Numbered from the stretch's first letter, positions 1-9,611 are shown. The stretch: 64,000 nt of DNA from Paracoccaceae bacterium (GCA_033344815.1 JAWPMR010000001.1:1970136-2034135), one strand, 5' to 3'. Program-made: numbers and translations. The notes: generated by a model from the sequence alone, not told the origin.

Positions 1-603
1 GAACTGCAAGACACGATTGATCGTGCCAATGATAAGCTGGCTAGTTCAAGCATCTCAAAAACACAAAAACCGAAGCAAACCAAAATTCGAAACGGGGCAC
101 AGACCAGATATCAAGATGAGATTCTTTCGATTTCCAACAGATTGGCTTCCGAAGCTGAGCACCAAAAAGAGCAACTTGCGCAGCAGCAGATGCGCCAGAA
201 TTTCGATGCCGACAAGCTGATCCTGACCACATGGGTCGGCAATAATTGCGGTGCAGGCGCCGGCGCCGTTTTGCTGGAGGTGTTGGACGCTCACACTTTG
301 GGAAGCGGTGCCACCGCGAGCGTCACGCAGAAATTCCCGGCAAATGATATCATGGAAGCGCACAGCCAATGGTACAGACTTTACCAAGCTACAAACAAGC
401 AGACAAAGGTTTTCGGGAAATTTGAAAACCCGGGCAATCAGGAGGCCAAAATCTACTGGAAGAGTCGAGGGAATCAATGGGAGTGCAACAGGAACTTCAT
501 TGCCATGATTGGCTCGCACAAGAGTAACGTCCATGTCACTCCCAAAGGCGGCAATTCAAAACCCATGAGCCGGTTCAACAGCGAACCAAGTCCCATCGGT
601 TAG
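1..603 (+). CDS. Hypothetical protein, 5' end outside the window
   Basis: The frame is open from the first base to the stop at 601-603, giving at least 200 residues, so the gene begins before the window. The first ~75 residues are polar, rich in Lys, Gln and Glu and probably helical (possible coiled coil). The second half looks globular, with a Gly/Ala-rich stretch (NNCGAGAGA), a pair of Cys and a basic, Ser/Pro-rich tail. I do not recognise a family. It ends 6 bp before the convergent dacB stop. Function is unknown; only the reading frame is supported. Confidence 0.6.
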   Translation, partial: ELQDTIDRANDKLASSSISKTQKPKQTKIRNGAQTRYQDEILSISNRLASEAEHQKEQLAQQQMRQNFDADKLILTTWVGNNCGAGAGAVLLEVLDAHTLGSGATASVTQKFPANDIMEAHSQWYRLYQATNKQTKVFGKFENPGNQEAKIYWKSRGNQWECNRNFIAMIGSHKSNVHVTPKGGNSKPMSRFNSEPSPIG

Positions 604-609
604 CGTCAA

Positions 610-2106
610 TCATGCGCCGTAGGCCGTCCCCCACCGTGCTATCAATTTGCGTTGCAAACGCCGTGCGCGCGTTGCCCAGGAGCGCGCACCTTGTGGGCGT
701 TCGCGATTGGCGCGGGTGATGGTAGCGCGGATATCCTCATTCGCGCAGAAAATCGCAAAAACCAACTCGCGCCCCCCTGGCGCAGTGATGTATCCCGCCA
801 GACCGGAAACATAGTTAAGCGTGCCTGTCTTGGCCACGGCCTTAACCGGGTGTTTATGGGTCGTTCGACCGTTTTTATCCAGCAGGCGCACCTGTTTCAA
901 AAGTGGGTGCAAAACGGCATCGCTGTGCACCGCGCTCAATGCGCGGACCATATCCTTTGCGTTGACGCGGCTTGCTGAACCCAGCCCGGAATGATCCACG
1001 AACGCAGGGTTGGTCATGCGCAAATTGTCCATCGCCCAGAGGTTCATTTGACGCGCCGATGCGGCCAGTGTTTGTGGCCGGTCCGCGTGATGACGCGTCG
1101 TCGCAAGTCCTACCATCTCCGCTGTTAGATTGTTGGAATACTTCAACATTCCCTTCAGAATTTCACGAAGTGGCGGGCTCTGCACTGACGCAAGCATTTG
1201 ACCCTCAGGCATGTTTTCGGCCAGTTCTGGCGCTGAAAGAACAATGCCGTGCGCGCGCGCAAGGGTCGCAAACACATCTCCCGCGTAAAGACCCGGATGC
1301 CGTACCGGTAGCCACCGCGAGCCCGCGTTCCCAAGAGCGCCTTTGGCCACGCTCCAGTGATCTGCATCACCATTGTTTTCATAGGTATAGACCGGCGCTG
1401 ATCGATCCACGACCTGCATCTGCGCCATTGTGACATCTGGACGGTAAGGTGCGGCGCGCGCATCCATCGTAACTGTGTATTTCCCGGCCACACGTTTCCA
1501 TTCGAAATGGACCCGATTGTAATTCAGGGCAATGCCAGACACTGCCGGGCTATACCCCAAATGATCCGGCTGACCCGGATCAATCGAGTGCAAAGGTCTG
1601 AGCATGTTTTCAAAGACCAGGAACTTGCCGCGGATTTCGCGCAATCCAGACGCTTTGAGTTGTGAAGCAAGCTCAGCCAGCGCTTTGGTATCTAGGGTTG
1701 GATCACATCCACCCACCAACAGCAAATCACCCTCCAGAACGCCATCCGCTATCTCGCCATGCGCCACAACTGTAGTTTCAAATCGGTGCGTGGGTCCCAG
1801 CACATCAAGTGCATAAAGCGCTGTTATCGATTTCGCAACGCTGGCCGGGGCAGATCCGAGGGCTTCGTTGTGGGCCTCCAGAATATCTCCGGAATTGGCA
1901 TCTGCCACCGCGAAGACAATGTCGCCCGTGACCCGTGAAGCGCGCAAGAGTTCGCTGAAACCGTTGGATTGAACAAGCTTCGCGCCCCGCAGTTTTGGCC
2001 GCAGTGACACAGCTGGTGCCGCTGCCATCACGGGACTGGCCGCGCTTGCCAAAATTGCCCCCAATACAGCGCGGCGAGAGAATTGCGATGAAGAACGTCG
2101 TGTCAT
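610..2106 (-). CDS. dacB: D-alanyl-D-alanine carboxypeptidase/endopeptidase (PBP4 family)
   Basis: Periplasmic serine peptidase of the S13 family that trims or cleaves D-Ala peptide cross-links in peptidoglycan. The 498-residue protein has an N-terminal export signal with paired arginines (SRRAVLGA), possibly Tat type, ending near AMAAAP. The three active-site motifs are visible: SVAK (S89, K92), SNN (324-326) and KTG (426-428). Length fits the family. It is convergent with the partial gene at the window start and lies 82 bp downstream of nadD on the same strand, so it may be read from the same transcript. The identification as a PBP4-type enzyme is firm; which of the carboxypeptidase and endopeptidase activities dominates cannot be told. 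Confidence 0.93.
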   Translation of the reverse strand: MTRRSSSQFSRRAVLGAILASAASPVMAAAPAVSLRPKLRGAKLVQSNGFSELLRASRVTGDIVFAVADANSGDILEAHNEALGSAPASVAKSITALYALDVLGPTHRFETTVVAHGEIADGVLEGDLLLVGGCDPTLDTKALAELASQLKASGLREIRGKFLVFENMLRPLHSIDPGQPDHLGYSPAVSGIALNYNRVHFEWKRVAGKYTVTMDARAAPYRPDVTMAQMQVVDRSAPVYTYENNGDADHWSVAKGALGNAGSRWLPVRHPGLYAGDVFATLARAHGIVLSAPELAENMPEGQMLASVQSPPLREILKGMLKYSNNLTAEMVGLATTRHHADRPQTLAASARQMNLWAMDNLRMTNPAFVDHSGLGSASRVNAKDMVRALSAVHSDAVLHPLLKQVRLLDKNGRTTHKHPVKAVAKTGTLNYVSGLAGYITAPGGRELVFAIFCANEDIRATITRANRERPQGARSWATRARRLQRKLIARWGTAYGA

Positions 2107-2188
2107 ATCAGCGAGTAAACCTCAGTGCGCTCAGCGAAACAACCGCGACCCTCGCCGCAATTCCTGAATATTTCGTGACGTGCTTGCC

Positions 2189-2818
2189 TCACCCTTGCCA
2201 ATGCCCCGCCGCACGAATGGCAGAAGACGATTGCGCCACCATCGGCACATTGACAAAACACCATGCGGGCGCTCTGGAACGCCCCAAAAGGTTTGAGGCC
2301 GTTCCCGCAATTCGGGAGGCTGCAAACTGTCGGGCAGCTGGGCTCATTCTTGCGGAAATCCGGTCTCCCGGGCGGGCTAGTACGCCAATTGGCACAGAGC
2401 ACATGATCTGGCGCCAGTCCTGCCATTGATGCAGTTGCGCTAGGTTGTCCGCCCCCATCAGCCACACAAACCTTACGCCCGGATACATAGATTGCAAGGC
2501 TTTCAGTGTCTGCGCGGTGTATCGGGTGCCAAGGCGTGCCTCAATGTCGGTGATCCGCACGCGCGGGTCCTGCATGATCGCGCTGGCACGCTTCATGCGC
2601 TGCACCAGAGGCGCCGGTCCCTGAGTTTTGATTGGATTTGCGGGACTGACAAGCCACCATAAACGGGTCAGGCCAAATCGTTTCAGCGCTTCCTTTGAAA
2701 TATGCACGTGGCCAGAATGCGCGGGATCAAAGGACCCGCCCAAAAGACCAATCACCTCACCGGTGCGGGCGATAGGAAACCCTTGTTTCACTTGAAAAGT
2801 ACTCCGCAACTCTGGCAC
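2189..2818 (-). CDS. nadD: Nicotinate-nucleotide adenylyltransferase
   Basis: Transfers AMP from ATP to nicotinate mononucleotide to give deamido-NAD in NAD biosynthesis. The protein (209 aa) carries the nucleotidyltransferase signature [11 protein letters not shown] at residues 27-37 and an SSSAIR motif near 197-202, which replaces the usual SSTxIR. It ends only a few residues after that motif, normal for bacterial NadD. The ATG at 2818 leaves about 23 residues before the core, similar to relatives. It sits between a MOSC gene and dacB on the same strand. The final enzyme of the pathway, nadE, is also in this window at 38.8-40.4 kb but not linked to it. Confidence 0.93.
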   Translation of the reverse strand: MPELRSTFQVKQGFPIARTGEVIGLLGGSFDPAHSGHVHISKEALKRFGLTRLWWLVSPANPIKTQGPAPLVQRMKRASAIMQDPRVRITDIEARLGTRYTAQTLKALQSMYPGVRFVWLMGADNLAQLHQWQDWRQIMCSVPIGVLARPGDRISARMSPAARQFAASRIAGTASNLLGRSRAPAWCFVNVPMVAQSSSAIRAAGHWQG

Positions 2819-2860
2819 CTCTTTGAACGGGTGCGCAGCAAATTTGTCAACATGGACCGA

Positions 2861-3361
2861 TTAGAGCGGTACCACCATGTCGCCCACGTCTAGATACCCA
2901 GGTTCAAGAACGCGCGCGCACCAACCGCCGTGACCACGCATGGCGGAATAGCCGCCGTGTCCCAGAATCTCCTCCATACGGCTGCACGGCGCACAAATCC
3001 CGGTCAATTCCAGAACGACATCGCCGATCTGCACCCGTTTGCCTTTGAGAGCGGCCAGATTGATACGCTCGATCACGAGATTGCGGCGCAAATCAGCGGC
3101 CGCGACCTCGCCGCGCCCCAGCATGGCACCAATCGCTGCCAAATGTTCGCGCTGCATCATCGTCACTGCGCGTTTTTCCGAAGCGCCATGATCTCCCGCA
3201 AGGCCATTTCGCGTGACCTCGACCCGTGACACTGGCAATACAGCAGCACGGCGCTGGGATCGCACACCGATCCAACTTACGGTGCCGTTTTGTGCGTGCC
3301 TTGCAATCAATTCATGAATATTTTGCAATATCTTAGCTTTAACGATCAATTCCAGAAACAT
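2861..3361 (-). CDS. MOSC domain protein
   Basis: A single MOSC (molybdenum cofactor sulfurase C-terminal) domain fills the 166-residue protein: the WIGVR...LAGDHGA opening, a central RRNLVIERINL segment and a GICAPCSRMEE region with the conserved Cys pair. Such proteins bind or transfer sulfur for molybdenum-cofactor chemistry or handle N-hydroxylated substrates; the substrate here is unknown. The open frame extends upstream to 3529, but those codons run through the end of the next gene and look non-coding. The ATG at 3361 was therefore chosen; it overlaps the 3' end of the DUF900 gene by 23 bp, suggesting translational coupling. Confidence 0.85.
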   Translation of the reverse strand: MFLELIVKAKILQNIHELIARHAQNGTVSWIGVRSQRRAAVLPVSRVEVTRNGLAGDHGASEKRAVTMMQREHLAAIGAMLGRGEVAAADLRRNLVIERINLAALKGKRVQIGDVVLELTGICAPCSRMEEILGHGGYSAMRGHGGWCARVLEPGYLDVGDMVVPL

Positions 3362-4634
3362 TTTCAAGTTCGGGCAAGCGCTCCAGAGGATAGTTGGGAT
3401 GCAATTGCCAAAATCCGTCCTCCCCCAATTCCAAGGGGCGCAGGGTCCCGCCGGGAAAAGCCCGCGTGCGCAGCGCCAGAACGATATCCGAAAGGACCGC
3501 CTGATTATCGCGAAAGTAGGAATGCCCACGCCCCACCACGTTCTCCACCCGGATAAAATGCACCAGTTCAGCTTTCCTCAACCGCTCAAGTTCCCCGACA
3601 CTCAATGTATCTGATGTCGCCGAACCAAGACGCGGAGAGTCAGTCAGATAAGACGCTAGTCGCAGCGCCCCGTCGCCGGGATTAATGTAGACATTGATCT
3701 GTTCAAATGCCTCTGAAAACCTTTCTGCCTGAAGTCTTTGTTCCACCACACCAGTGTCCAAATCAGCCGCAGCAAGGATCAATGTCCCCGTTTTCATTGC
3801 GGTTTTGGGGGGCACACCGCGCCCTCGGTGATAAATCACCAATTCGCGCAGTGACTTGCTCATGACGTCTGTGCCCCTGGAGTGTGCCACGATGTCGATA
3901 TCCTCGACTTCGTCAATTTCAGCCAACAGTCGCAAGAATTCCTTTGCGTGATAGACACTGAAATCACCGGCTTCCCGATCCCGGAAATACCCCAAAACTC
4001 CGCCATTTCCCGCAGGCCATGTGAATGCAATCGGGATGCTGTCGCGCCCTGTGAAGTGCCAAAGGTTGGCCAGCGTGTCCATCGCCCTGTCGAAGTCATT
4101 GGCCACCCCATGGGTAAATATCAAAATGCGCCTGTTGCCAGTGCGCGAAATTTCATCGCGGATGGCCTGCTGGAAGGCGCGCGCGCCCCGTTCATATTCC
4201 ACCAGATCGTCAGGTTCAAAAATCAGTTTACCGTCTTCGCGCCGGGTCGGTAACGGAACGTCCTCAAAGCGAACAATTTCGGCGGTGTCCTCTACATCGA
4301 GACTGGAAATTCGCCGCCCGCCGTCCCGCGAAGTACGCGCCACCAGATCCTCCCAGTCTTGCGCACCAAATCGCACGCGCGCGGCGCCTAGTGCCATAGA
4401 ATTGGACCGCGAGGAGGTGTAAGTCAGCTTACCAGCCTGATCCGTCAGAGCAGCACGATCCGTCACGTAAAATATCTGCGGTGCTACGGTCTGAAGAACA
4501 GAAGGGACCTGATCGGCGGGATAATTCTGGCTGCGCAAATAGATGTTTGGAGGCGGTGCCAGCAACACATCGCGCGGAACGCAACCGGCAAGGCAACATA
4601 ATGCGAGCGCCATAATTGTGATCACCCGCGCCAT
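3339..4634 (-). CDS. DUF900 alpha/beta-hydrolase lipoprotein
   Basis: A 431-residue secreted lipoprotein: signal peptide with lipobox LAGC (Cys18), then an alpha/beta-hydrolase fold. The features seen are ILIFTHGVAND (oxyanion-hole region, ~170-180), TWPAGNGG (~205-212) and the nucleophile elbow AHSRGTD with Ser252. This layout matches the DUF900 family of esterase-like proteins with unknown substrates. It is the first gene of the minus-strand series leading into the MOSC gene, nadD and dacB. A 219-bp spacer separates its start from the divergent ettA. Enzyme class is likely; substrate is not predictable. Confidence 0.85.
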   Translation of the reverse strand: MARVITIMALALCCLAGCVPRDVLLAPPPNIYLRSQNYPADQVPSVLQTVAPQIFYVTDRAALTDQAGKLTYTSSRSNSMALGAARVRFGAQDWEDLVARTSRDGGRRISSLDVEDTAEIVRFEDVPLPTRREDGKLIFEPDDLVEYERGARAFQQAIRDEISRTGNRRILIFTHGVANDFDRAMDTLANLWHFTGRDSIPIAFTWPAGNGGVLGYFRDREAGDFSVYHAKEFLRLLAEIDEVEDIDIVAHSRGTDVMSKSLRELVIYHRGRGVPPKTAMKTGTLILAAADLDTGVVEQRLQAERFSEAFEQINVYINPGDGALRLASYLTDSPRLGSATSDTLSVGELERLRKAELVHFIRVENVVGRGHSYFRDNQAVLSDIVLALRTRAFPGGTLRPLELGEDGFWQLHPNYPLERLPELENVSGIDR

Positions 4635-4853
4635 GCTTGCTCCATTGGTTCATCCACTGAACACCGCTAACATGACGCAAGGACATTCCAAAATCACAAT
4701 CTGACCAGCTGGTGATTGTCCGCGCACTGCGGCATTTTCGCACGTCAGTCCTGAGGGAATATCCGCAGTCTCGCCAGTTGCATTAGCGCAATGCATTGCT
4801 CTCCCCCGCCCCAATGTCTAAGACACCTGCAACTCACATGAACGAGGTTTTCC

Positions 4854-6509
4854 ATGGCTGCCTATCAATACGTTTACCATATGTCCGGTGTTTCCAAGAC
4901 TTATCCCGGCGGCAAGAAGTGCTTTGAAAACATCCATCTGAATTTCCTGCCCGGCGTAAAAATCGGCGTCGTCGGCGTCAACGGTGCCGGTAAATCCACA
5001 TTGATGAAAATCATGGCCGGTTTGGACACGGAATTTTCTGGCGAGGCCTGGCATGCTGAGGGTGCGACCGTCGGATATTTGCCACAGGAACCCAAGCTCG
5101 ATGACTCCCTGTCGGTGCGTGAAAACGTCATGCTCGCCGTTGCTGACAAAAAGGCAATTCTCGACCGTTACAACGAATTGGCGATGAACTATTCCGATGA
5201 GACGGCCGATGAAATGGCCGCCCTGCAGGACCAGATTGATGCGGACAACCTCTGGGATCTGGATTCACAGATTGACGTGTCCATGGAGGCTCTGCGTTGC
5301 CCCCCTGATGATGCCAAAATCTCCGATTTGTCGGGTGGGGAGGCGCGCCGTGTTGCCCTGTGCAAACTGCTGCTGGAAGCGCCGGACATGTTGTTGCTCG
5401 ATGAGCCGACCAACCATTTGGACGCGGAGACCATCGCTTGGCTGCAACAGCATCTGATTGATTACAAAGGAACAATCCTGATCGTCACCCATGACCGGTA
5501 TTTCCTTGATGACATCACCAGCTGGATTCTGGAATTGGACCGCGGCAAGGGCGTGCCTTGGGAAGGTAACTATTCCTCATGGCTGGAGCAGAAAGCCAAA
5601 CGTCTGTCGCAGGAAGCCCGCGAGGATAAATCCCGCCAGAAAACGCTCGAGCGCGAATTGGAATGGATGCGGCAGGGCGCCAAGGCGCGACAAGCCAAAT
5701 CCAAAGCGCGGATCAACGCCTATAACGAGATGGCAGAGGTCTCCGAGCGCGAAAAGCTGTCGCGCGCGCAGATCGTCATCCCCAATGGCCCACGTCTGGG
5801 CAACAAGGTGATCGAGGTTGCGGGGCTTGCCAAACACATGGGCGACAAGCAATTGGTTGAGGGGCTCGATTTCTCCCTGCCGCCGGGCGGGATCGTTGGT
5901 GTGATCGGTCCCAACGGCGCGGGTAAATCGACCCTCTTCAAAATGCTTACCGGGCAATTGGATCCGGATGCAGGCACAATTGAATACGGCGACACGGTGG
6001 ATTTATCCTATGTGGATCAGAGCCGCGATGATCTGGCCGCGGATGAAAACGTCTGGCAGGCGATCAGCGGTGGGGCCGAGTTGATCCAACTGGGCGACGC
6101 CGAGGTCAATTCGCGCGCTTATTGTTCGTCCTTCAACTTCAAGGGCGGCGATCAGCAGAAAAAGGTCGGGCTGCTCTCGGGCGGGGAGCGCAACCGCGTG
6201 CACATGGCGCGGCTGCTGAAAGACGGCGGCAACGTCCTGCTGCTCGATGAGCCGACCAACGATCTGGACGTGGAAACCCTGCGCGCGTTGGAAGACGCGC
6301 TGGTCGATTTCGCCGGCTGCGCCGTGGTGATTAGCCACGACCGGTTCTTTTTGGACCGGATCTGCACGCATATTCTCGCGTTCGAAGGCGAAGCCCACGT
6401 GGAATGGTTCGAAGGCGGCTTTACCGATTACGAAGAAGACAAAAAACGCCGCTTAGGCGCGGATGCCCTCGAACCCAAACGACTGAAACACAAGAAATTC
6501 GTTAGGTGA
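4854..6509 (+). CDS. ettA: Energy-dependent translational throttle protein EttA (ABC-F)
   Basis: Soluble ABC-F ATPase that binds the ribosomal E site and gates entry into elongation according to ATP/ADP ratio. The 551-residue chain has two ABC domains: Walker A GVNGAGKST (41-49) with LSGGEARRVALC and LLLDEPTNHLD, then a long charged linker (residues ~240-310, rich in Glu, Arg and Lys), then Walker A GPNGAGKST with LSGGERNRVHMARLL and LLLDEPTNDLD. Length and the linker agree with EttA rather than Uup or antibiotic-resistance ABC-Fs. A GAGG ribosome-binding site precedes the ATG. The stop codon overlaps the GTG of the following HEPN gene. Confidence 0.95.
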   Translation: MAAYQYVYHMSGVSKTYPGGKKCFENIHLNFLPGVKIGVVGVNGAGKSTLMKIMAGLDTEFSGEAWHAEGATVGYLPQEPKLDDSLSVRENVMLAVADKKAILDRYNELAMNYSDETADEMAALQDQIDADNLWDLDSQIDVSMEALRCPPDDAKISDLSGGEARRVALCKLLLEAPDMLLLDEPTNHLDAETIAWLQQHLIDYKGTILIVTHDRYFLDDITSWILELDRGKGVPWEGNYSSWLEQKAKRLSQEAREDKSRQKTLERELEWMRQGAKARQAKSKARINAYNEMAEVSEREKLSRAQIVIPNGPRLGNKVIEVAGLAKHMGDKQLVEGLDFSLPPGGIVGVIGPNGAGKSTLFKMLTGQLDPDAGTIEYGDTVDLSYVDQSRDDLAADENVWQAISGGAELIQLGDAEVNSRAYCSSFNFKGGDQQKKVGLLSGGERNRVHMARLLKDGGNVLLLDEPTNDLDVETLRALEDALVDFAGCAVVISHDRFFLDRICTHILAFEGEAHVEWFEGGFTDYEEDKKRRLGADALEPKRLKHKKFVR

Positions 6510-7573
6510 GGAATGAACGCATTCTCAGAAAACCGTATACTTTGCTTGCGTCTGGCGCGGTTCCTCTACGCAGTGAGGCCAATGACGCTAGTGGTATCCT
6601 GTCATATGACGGACAAGTCGGGCTCGGAGGGCGAAGCTACTTGCCTGTTGCGATTAGGCGAGCGACCGCCTCCGAAGTAAGCAAATTGGCGGGATCTCGT
6701 ATTTCGAAACCGATTGATTATAATAACGTACTTCACCTTTCTGTTCGCTTTTCGCGTGAAAGCTTTGGGCGTTTTACGGAAGAAGCTACCAACGAATTCA
6801 TCGAAGACAAATTTGCTGGCGACGGCAATGCGATGCGTCTTCGAACAAGCTCCGAAGGTTCGGCCAGGTCCGTATTGGTTTCGAGCGCAATATCAAGGGG
6901 ACTAGATCGTTTTGCATGCGTCGCCGCCTTGGCAAATCTAGTCGCAAATGGTCCATATTTTTCAACTGCAGGGCTGCAGACTTGGGCAACTAGCCGTCCC
7001 TCGTTGTATCATCGATTTGTTGCTTCTCACGAACCTCCACTACTGACAGAATCCGGCTTTCAGCTGCAGAATCTTTCACTCGCTGCTACCTTCCAATTCT
7101 TTGCTGACATGTTGTTGGCACGAAAAAGCGCGAAGTACGATCAATTCACACGCGGCATGGCATATTTTATCAACGGTTTAAAATCTGAATCTTCAAATCT
7201 GTTACAAATTGTATGGTATCTTTCTGCAATTGAAGCATTGCTTGGCGCACCAAATGAAAGACTAAATCAAGATCAGTTAATTGAGCGACTAAAAATAATT
7301 CTGAAGCCTGAGCGGCCTGACGTGATGACCGGGCTATTTCGTGAGACATACAGTTTTCGAAACAAATTCTTGCATGGAAACATTAATTCTGGCGTTTGGT
7401 TTGGAGAGACTGATTACTTTTCGCATGAGGGGAAAAACGGCAGTGCAATTGAGTTTGAAGGAGATCATGCAAGTTTTGCCAAGACAGTAGCGCACGGAAT
7501 CCTTCAACGATATGTCGAAGGCAACCTAAACGAATTAAGATTTCGGTTGCGCTTGGAAGCACCGCAGCAATAA
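6506..7573 (+). CDS. Apea-like HEPN domain protein
   Basis: This 355-residue protein ends in what looks like an Apea-type HEPN domain: an all-helical region (~215-350) with SAIEALLGA and the sequence YSFRNKFLHGN, in which Arg285 and His290 form the R-x4-H motif typical of HEPN ribonucleases. The N-terminal two thirds are unfamiliar. Base composition is clearly AT-richer than in ettA and cutA, suggesting acquisition. The GTG at 6506 overlaps the ettA TGA (GTGA), which would couple translation; no other convincing start lies nearby. HEPN proteins are often RNases in toxin-antitoxin or phage-defence systems, but activity here is inference only, and no partner antitoxin was seen. Confidence 0.65.
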   Translation: MRNERILRKPYTLLASGAVPLRSEANDASGILSYDGQVGLGGRSYLPVAIRRATASEVSKLAGSRISKPIDYNNVLHLSVRFSRESFGRFTEEATNEFIEDKFAGDGNAMRLRTSSEGSARSVLVSSAISRGLDRFACVAALANLVANGPYFSTAGLQTWATSRPSLYHRFVASHEPPLLTESGFQLQNLSLAATFQFFADMLLARKSAKYDQFTRGMAYFINGLKSESSNLLQIVWYLSAIEALLGAPNERLNQDQLIERLKIILKPERPDVMTGLFRETYSFRNKFLHGNINSGVWFGETDYFSHEGKNGSAIEFEGDHASFAKTVAHGILQRYVEGNLNELRFRLRLEAPQQ

Positions 7574-7602
7574 CACCAGACCGTGGGTCGGAGGCCGTCT
7601 TG

Positions 7603-7625
7603 CAATCGCTCCAATTGAGCGATTG
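7603..7625 (+). terminator. Hairpin downstream of the HEPN gene
   Basis: A perfect 9-bp inverted repeat (CAATCGCTC, 5-nt loop, GAGCGATTG) begins 30 bp after the HEPN stop. There is no U-run after it, so it is only a candidate terminator or mRNA 3'-end stabiliser. Confidence 0.4.
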
Positions 7626-7757
7626 AGGCCGTAGAAAGCGATAGCCTCGGCGGAGACGACGTCGCCTCCCATAGGGGCGGTCGGGGGCGGCGAAAACGCG
7701 TGGCGTTTCCGCGGTGCATCATTGAAACCTTAGCACTACACGCATAACCTCCGAACC

Positions 7758-8081
7758 ATGCGCATCATCGACATCTGGGTGAACTGCCCCTCCATCGAAA
7801 CGGCCGACACCATCAGCGCGGCTCTGATCGAAAGCCGCCTTGTCGCCTGCTCAAACCGCTACCCCGCGATCCAGAGCGCCTATTTCTGGAACGGCAAGGT
7901 TGAACACGAAGAGGAACATCCGCTCTTGCTAAAAACGCGGGTCGCGTTGGGCGATGCCGTGGAGGAAGCGGTGCGCGCGCTGCACCCCTATGAGGTGCCG
8001 CCGATCATTCGCGTCAATGTGGACGGAGCGAATGCCGATTACATCGCTTGGGTCTATGAGTTGACCCGCGCCTCAGAGTGA
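7758..8081 (+). CDS. cutA: CutA-like divalent-cation tolerance protein
   Basis: A 107-residue protein with the CutA1 pattern: a betaalphabeta start, ALIESRLVACSN, the YFWNGKVE strand, the LLLKTR strand and the hallmark HPYEVPPI. CutA forms very stable trimers resembling PII proteins; it was linked to copper tolerance in E. coli, but its general role is unsettled. Its last 9 bp overlap the end of the convergent DUF2938 gene. Confidence 0.93.
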   Translation: MRIIDIWVNCPSIETADTISAALIESRLVACSNRYPAIQSAYFWNGKVEHEEEHPLLLKTRVALGDAVEEAVRALHPYEVPPIIRVNVDGANADYIAWVYELTRASE

Positions 8082-8567
8082 CGCGCCAACCCAAAGCCCG
8101 ATGCCAAAGACAGTATGTGCCGCCAGTCCCAGCGCCCGGGCGCGCCAAGGGTTCGGCGTGCTGGAAGCGGCCACACCAAGGCCCATGCCCGGTTGCATCA
8201 GGAACCAGCCAAAACCGATGGTCGCCAGTGCAAAGATCAGCGCAGGCAGAAACGTCGGTGCAGCCAGCCAAGCAGGCCCCATGATCACAGCCAGCGCCAC
8301 ACCATAGGCGATCCCCACAGCGTAATGGAACGCCCAACCGATCGCGCGTTCTTGCGCAACCGGGGCTGCCGCCGCGATATCATCGTGAAACATGCGGCCC
8401 CGTGGCATATGCGCCACCCAACGCCCGGGCAGGTCCCAACTGGGGGGCGGCAAACCCAGCGTCCGATTGATCAGCACAACCCAACAATCCATCGCCAGCG
8501 TCGCGATCAACCCCATCAGGGCACCCGTCATCAACACATCATTCACCCGAATGTTCCCCCTGTGCAT
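8073..8567 (-). CDS. DUF2938 integral membrane protein
   Basis: A small membrane protein (164 aa) with about four hydrophobic helices and the DUF2938 features: ATLAMDCWVVLINR near the N terminus, GRWVAHMPRGR, AIGWAFHYAVGIAYG, and GFGWFLMQPGMGLGVAASSTPNP. Function of the family is unknown. The ATG at 8567 was used, but the next Met (VLMTGALMG) would also make a sensible start close to the first helix. Convergent with cutA, overlapping it by 9 bp. Confidence 0.8.
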   Translation of the reverse strand: MHRGNIRVNDVLMTGALMGLIATLAMDCWVVLINRTLGLPPPSWDLPGRWVAHMPRGRMFHDDIAAAAPVAQERAIGWAFHYAVGIAYGVALAVIMGPAWLAAPTFLPALIFALATIGFGWFLMQPGMGLGVAASSTPNPWRARALGLAAHTVFGIGLWVGASL

Positions 8568-8707
8568 TTACCCGAGTAACCGTGCCATGTTGCCCCTGCT
8601 TTTGCCAGCACTGAGCGGCACAGAAAGACGATGGTGTTGACCCAAATCAAAGCCCTCATCCCCTGCCCCATGTCACAGTGAACTCTACATCACCAGAGGA
8701 GCACAAT

Positions 8708-8947
8708 ATGTCCCACACGCCGCACGAACTAGCCGATGATTTCCCCCAACACACCGCCCGTATTCACGAGTTACGCGAGAGTGACGCACATTTTCGCAAG
8801 TTGTCCGACGCCTATCACGAAGCCAATCGCGCGGTACACCGGGCTGAAACAAACATCGAGCCAACTGATTCCCTGAATGAAGCCGAATTGCGCAAGCGTC
8901 GGATGAGGATCAAAGACGAGATTTCGGCGATTTTGAACAAGGCCTAG
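8708..8947 (+). CDS. YdcH-like DUF465 small protein
   Basis: A 79-residue, highly charged helical protein. The HELADDFP...RIHELRESDAHFRKLSDAYHEANRAVHRAE pattern and the LRKRRMRIKDEI tail match the DUF465/YdcH family, predicted helical hairpins of unknown function. An upstream in-frame Met at 8678 exists, but the ATG at 8708 directly follows AGAGGAGCACAAT, a good ribosome-binding site. It is a stand-alone gene. Confidence 0.85.
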   Translation: MSHTPHELADDFPQHTARIHELRESDAHFRKLSDAYHEANRAVHRAETNIEPTDSLNEAELRKRRMRIKDEISAILNKA

Positions 8948-9083
8948 GTTTTGTCCTTTTCAACAAAGTGATCGGATGGTCATAACAGCTAAACGTTGGC
9001 TGCCTTGAAAACAAACAATACCGCTCGAATAGCGCGTATCACGTGCGTGTTTTCGGGCTTATAGTCAGCCGAGGAGGTGTTCC

Positions 9084-9611
9084 ATGCGTCTGGTCTTGAT
9101 CCCATGGTTGCTCTTGTTGTCGGCCTGTGCAGCCCCGTACCGGGACACCAATCTGCCCATCACATCACAGGTGGATTTTGACGCAGAACGGTATCTGGGG
9201 CGTTGGTATGAAATCGCGCGCTTTCCAGTGTCTTTCCAACAAGGATGCACCGCAACAACCGCTGATTATGGTGCAATAGACGATGACACCATCAGCGTCA
9301 CAAACACCTGTCGACAGAACACTCCGAAGGGTGCCCTACGTAGCATCACCGGCACGGCTGAAATTGCGGGGCCGGGACAACTCAAGGTACGTTTTGACAA
9401 TATACCCTTCATAGCCGCGCCTTATTGGGTGCTCTGGGTCGATGAAGGGTATGAAACAGCGGTTGTCGGTGTACCCAACGGACGTGCCGGCTGGATATTG
9501 GCGCGCACCCGCGCAATTGATGATCAAAGGCGCGAGCGCGCCGAAGAGGTTCTGAGCAGTAATGGTTACAACACAAACCTGTTGATCGATGTGCAACAGA
9601 CCCCGCAGTAA
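9084..9611 (+). CDS. blc: Outer-membrane lipocalin (Blc type)
   Basis: A lipoprotein of 175 residues with signal peptide and lipobox LLSAC (Cys15), followed by a lipocalin barrel. The lipocalin signature GRWYEIARFP is at 39-48, and the closing helix RERAEEVLSSNGYN fits bacterial Blc proteins. These bind lysophospholipids or other lipids at the outer membrane and are thought to act in membrane maintenance. The gene is preceded by a GAGGAGGT ribosome-binding site and followed by a GC-rich hairpin. Confidence 0.9.
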   Translation: MRLVLIPWLLLLSACAAPYRDTNLPITSQVDFDAERYLGRWYEIARFPVSFQQGCTATTADYGAIDDDTISVTNTCRQNTPKGALRSITGTAEIAGPGQLKVRFDNIPFIAAPYWVLWVDEGYETAVVGVPNGRAGWILARTRAIDDQRRERAEEVLSSNGYNTNLLIDVQQTPQ

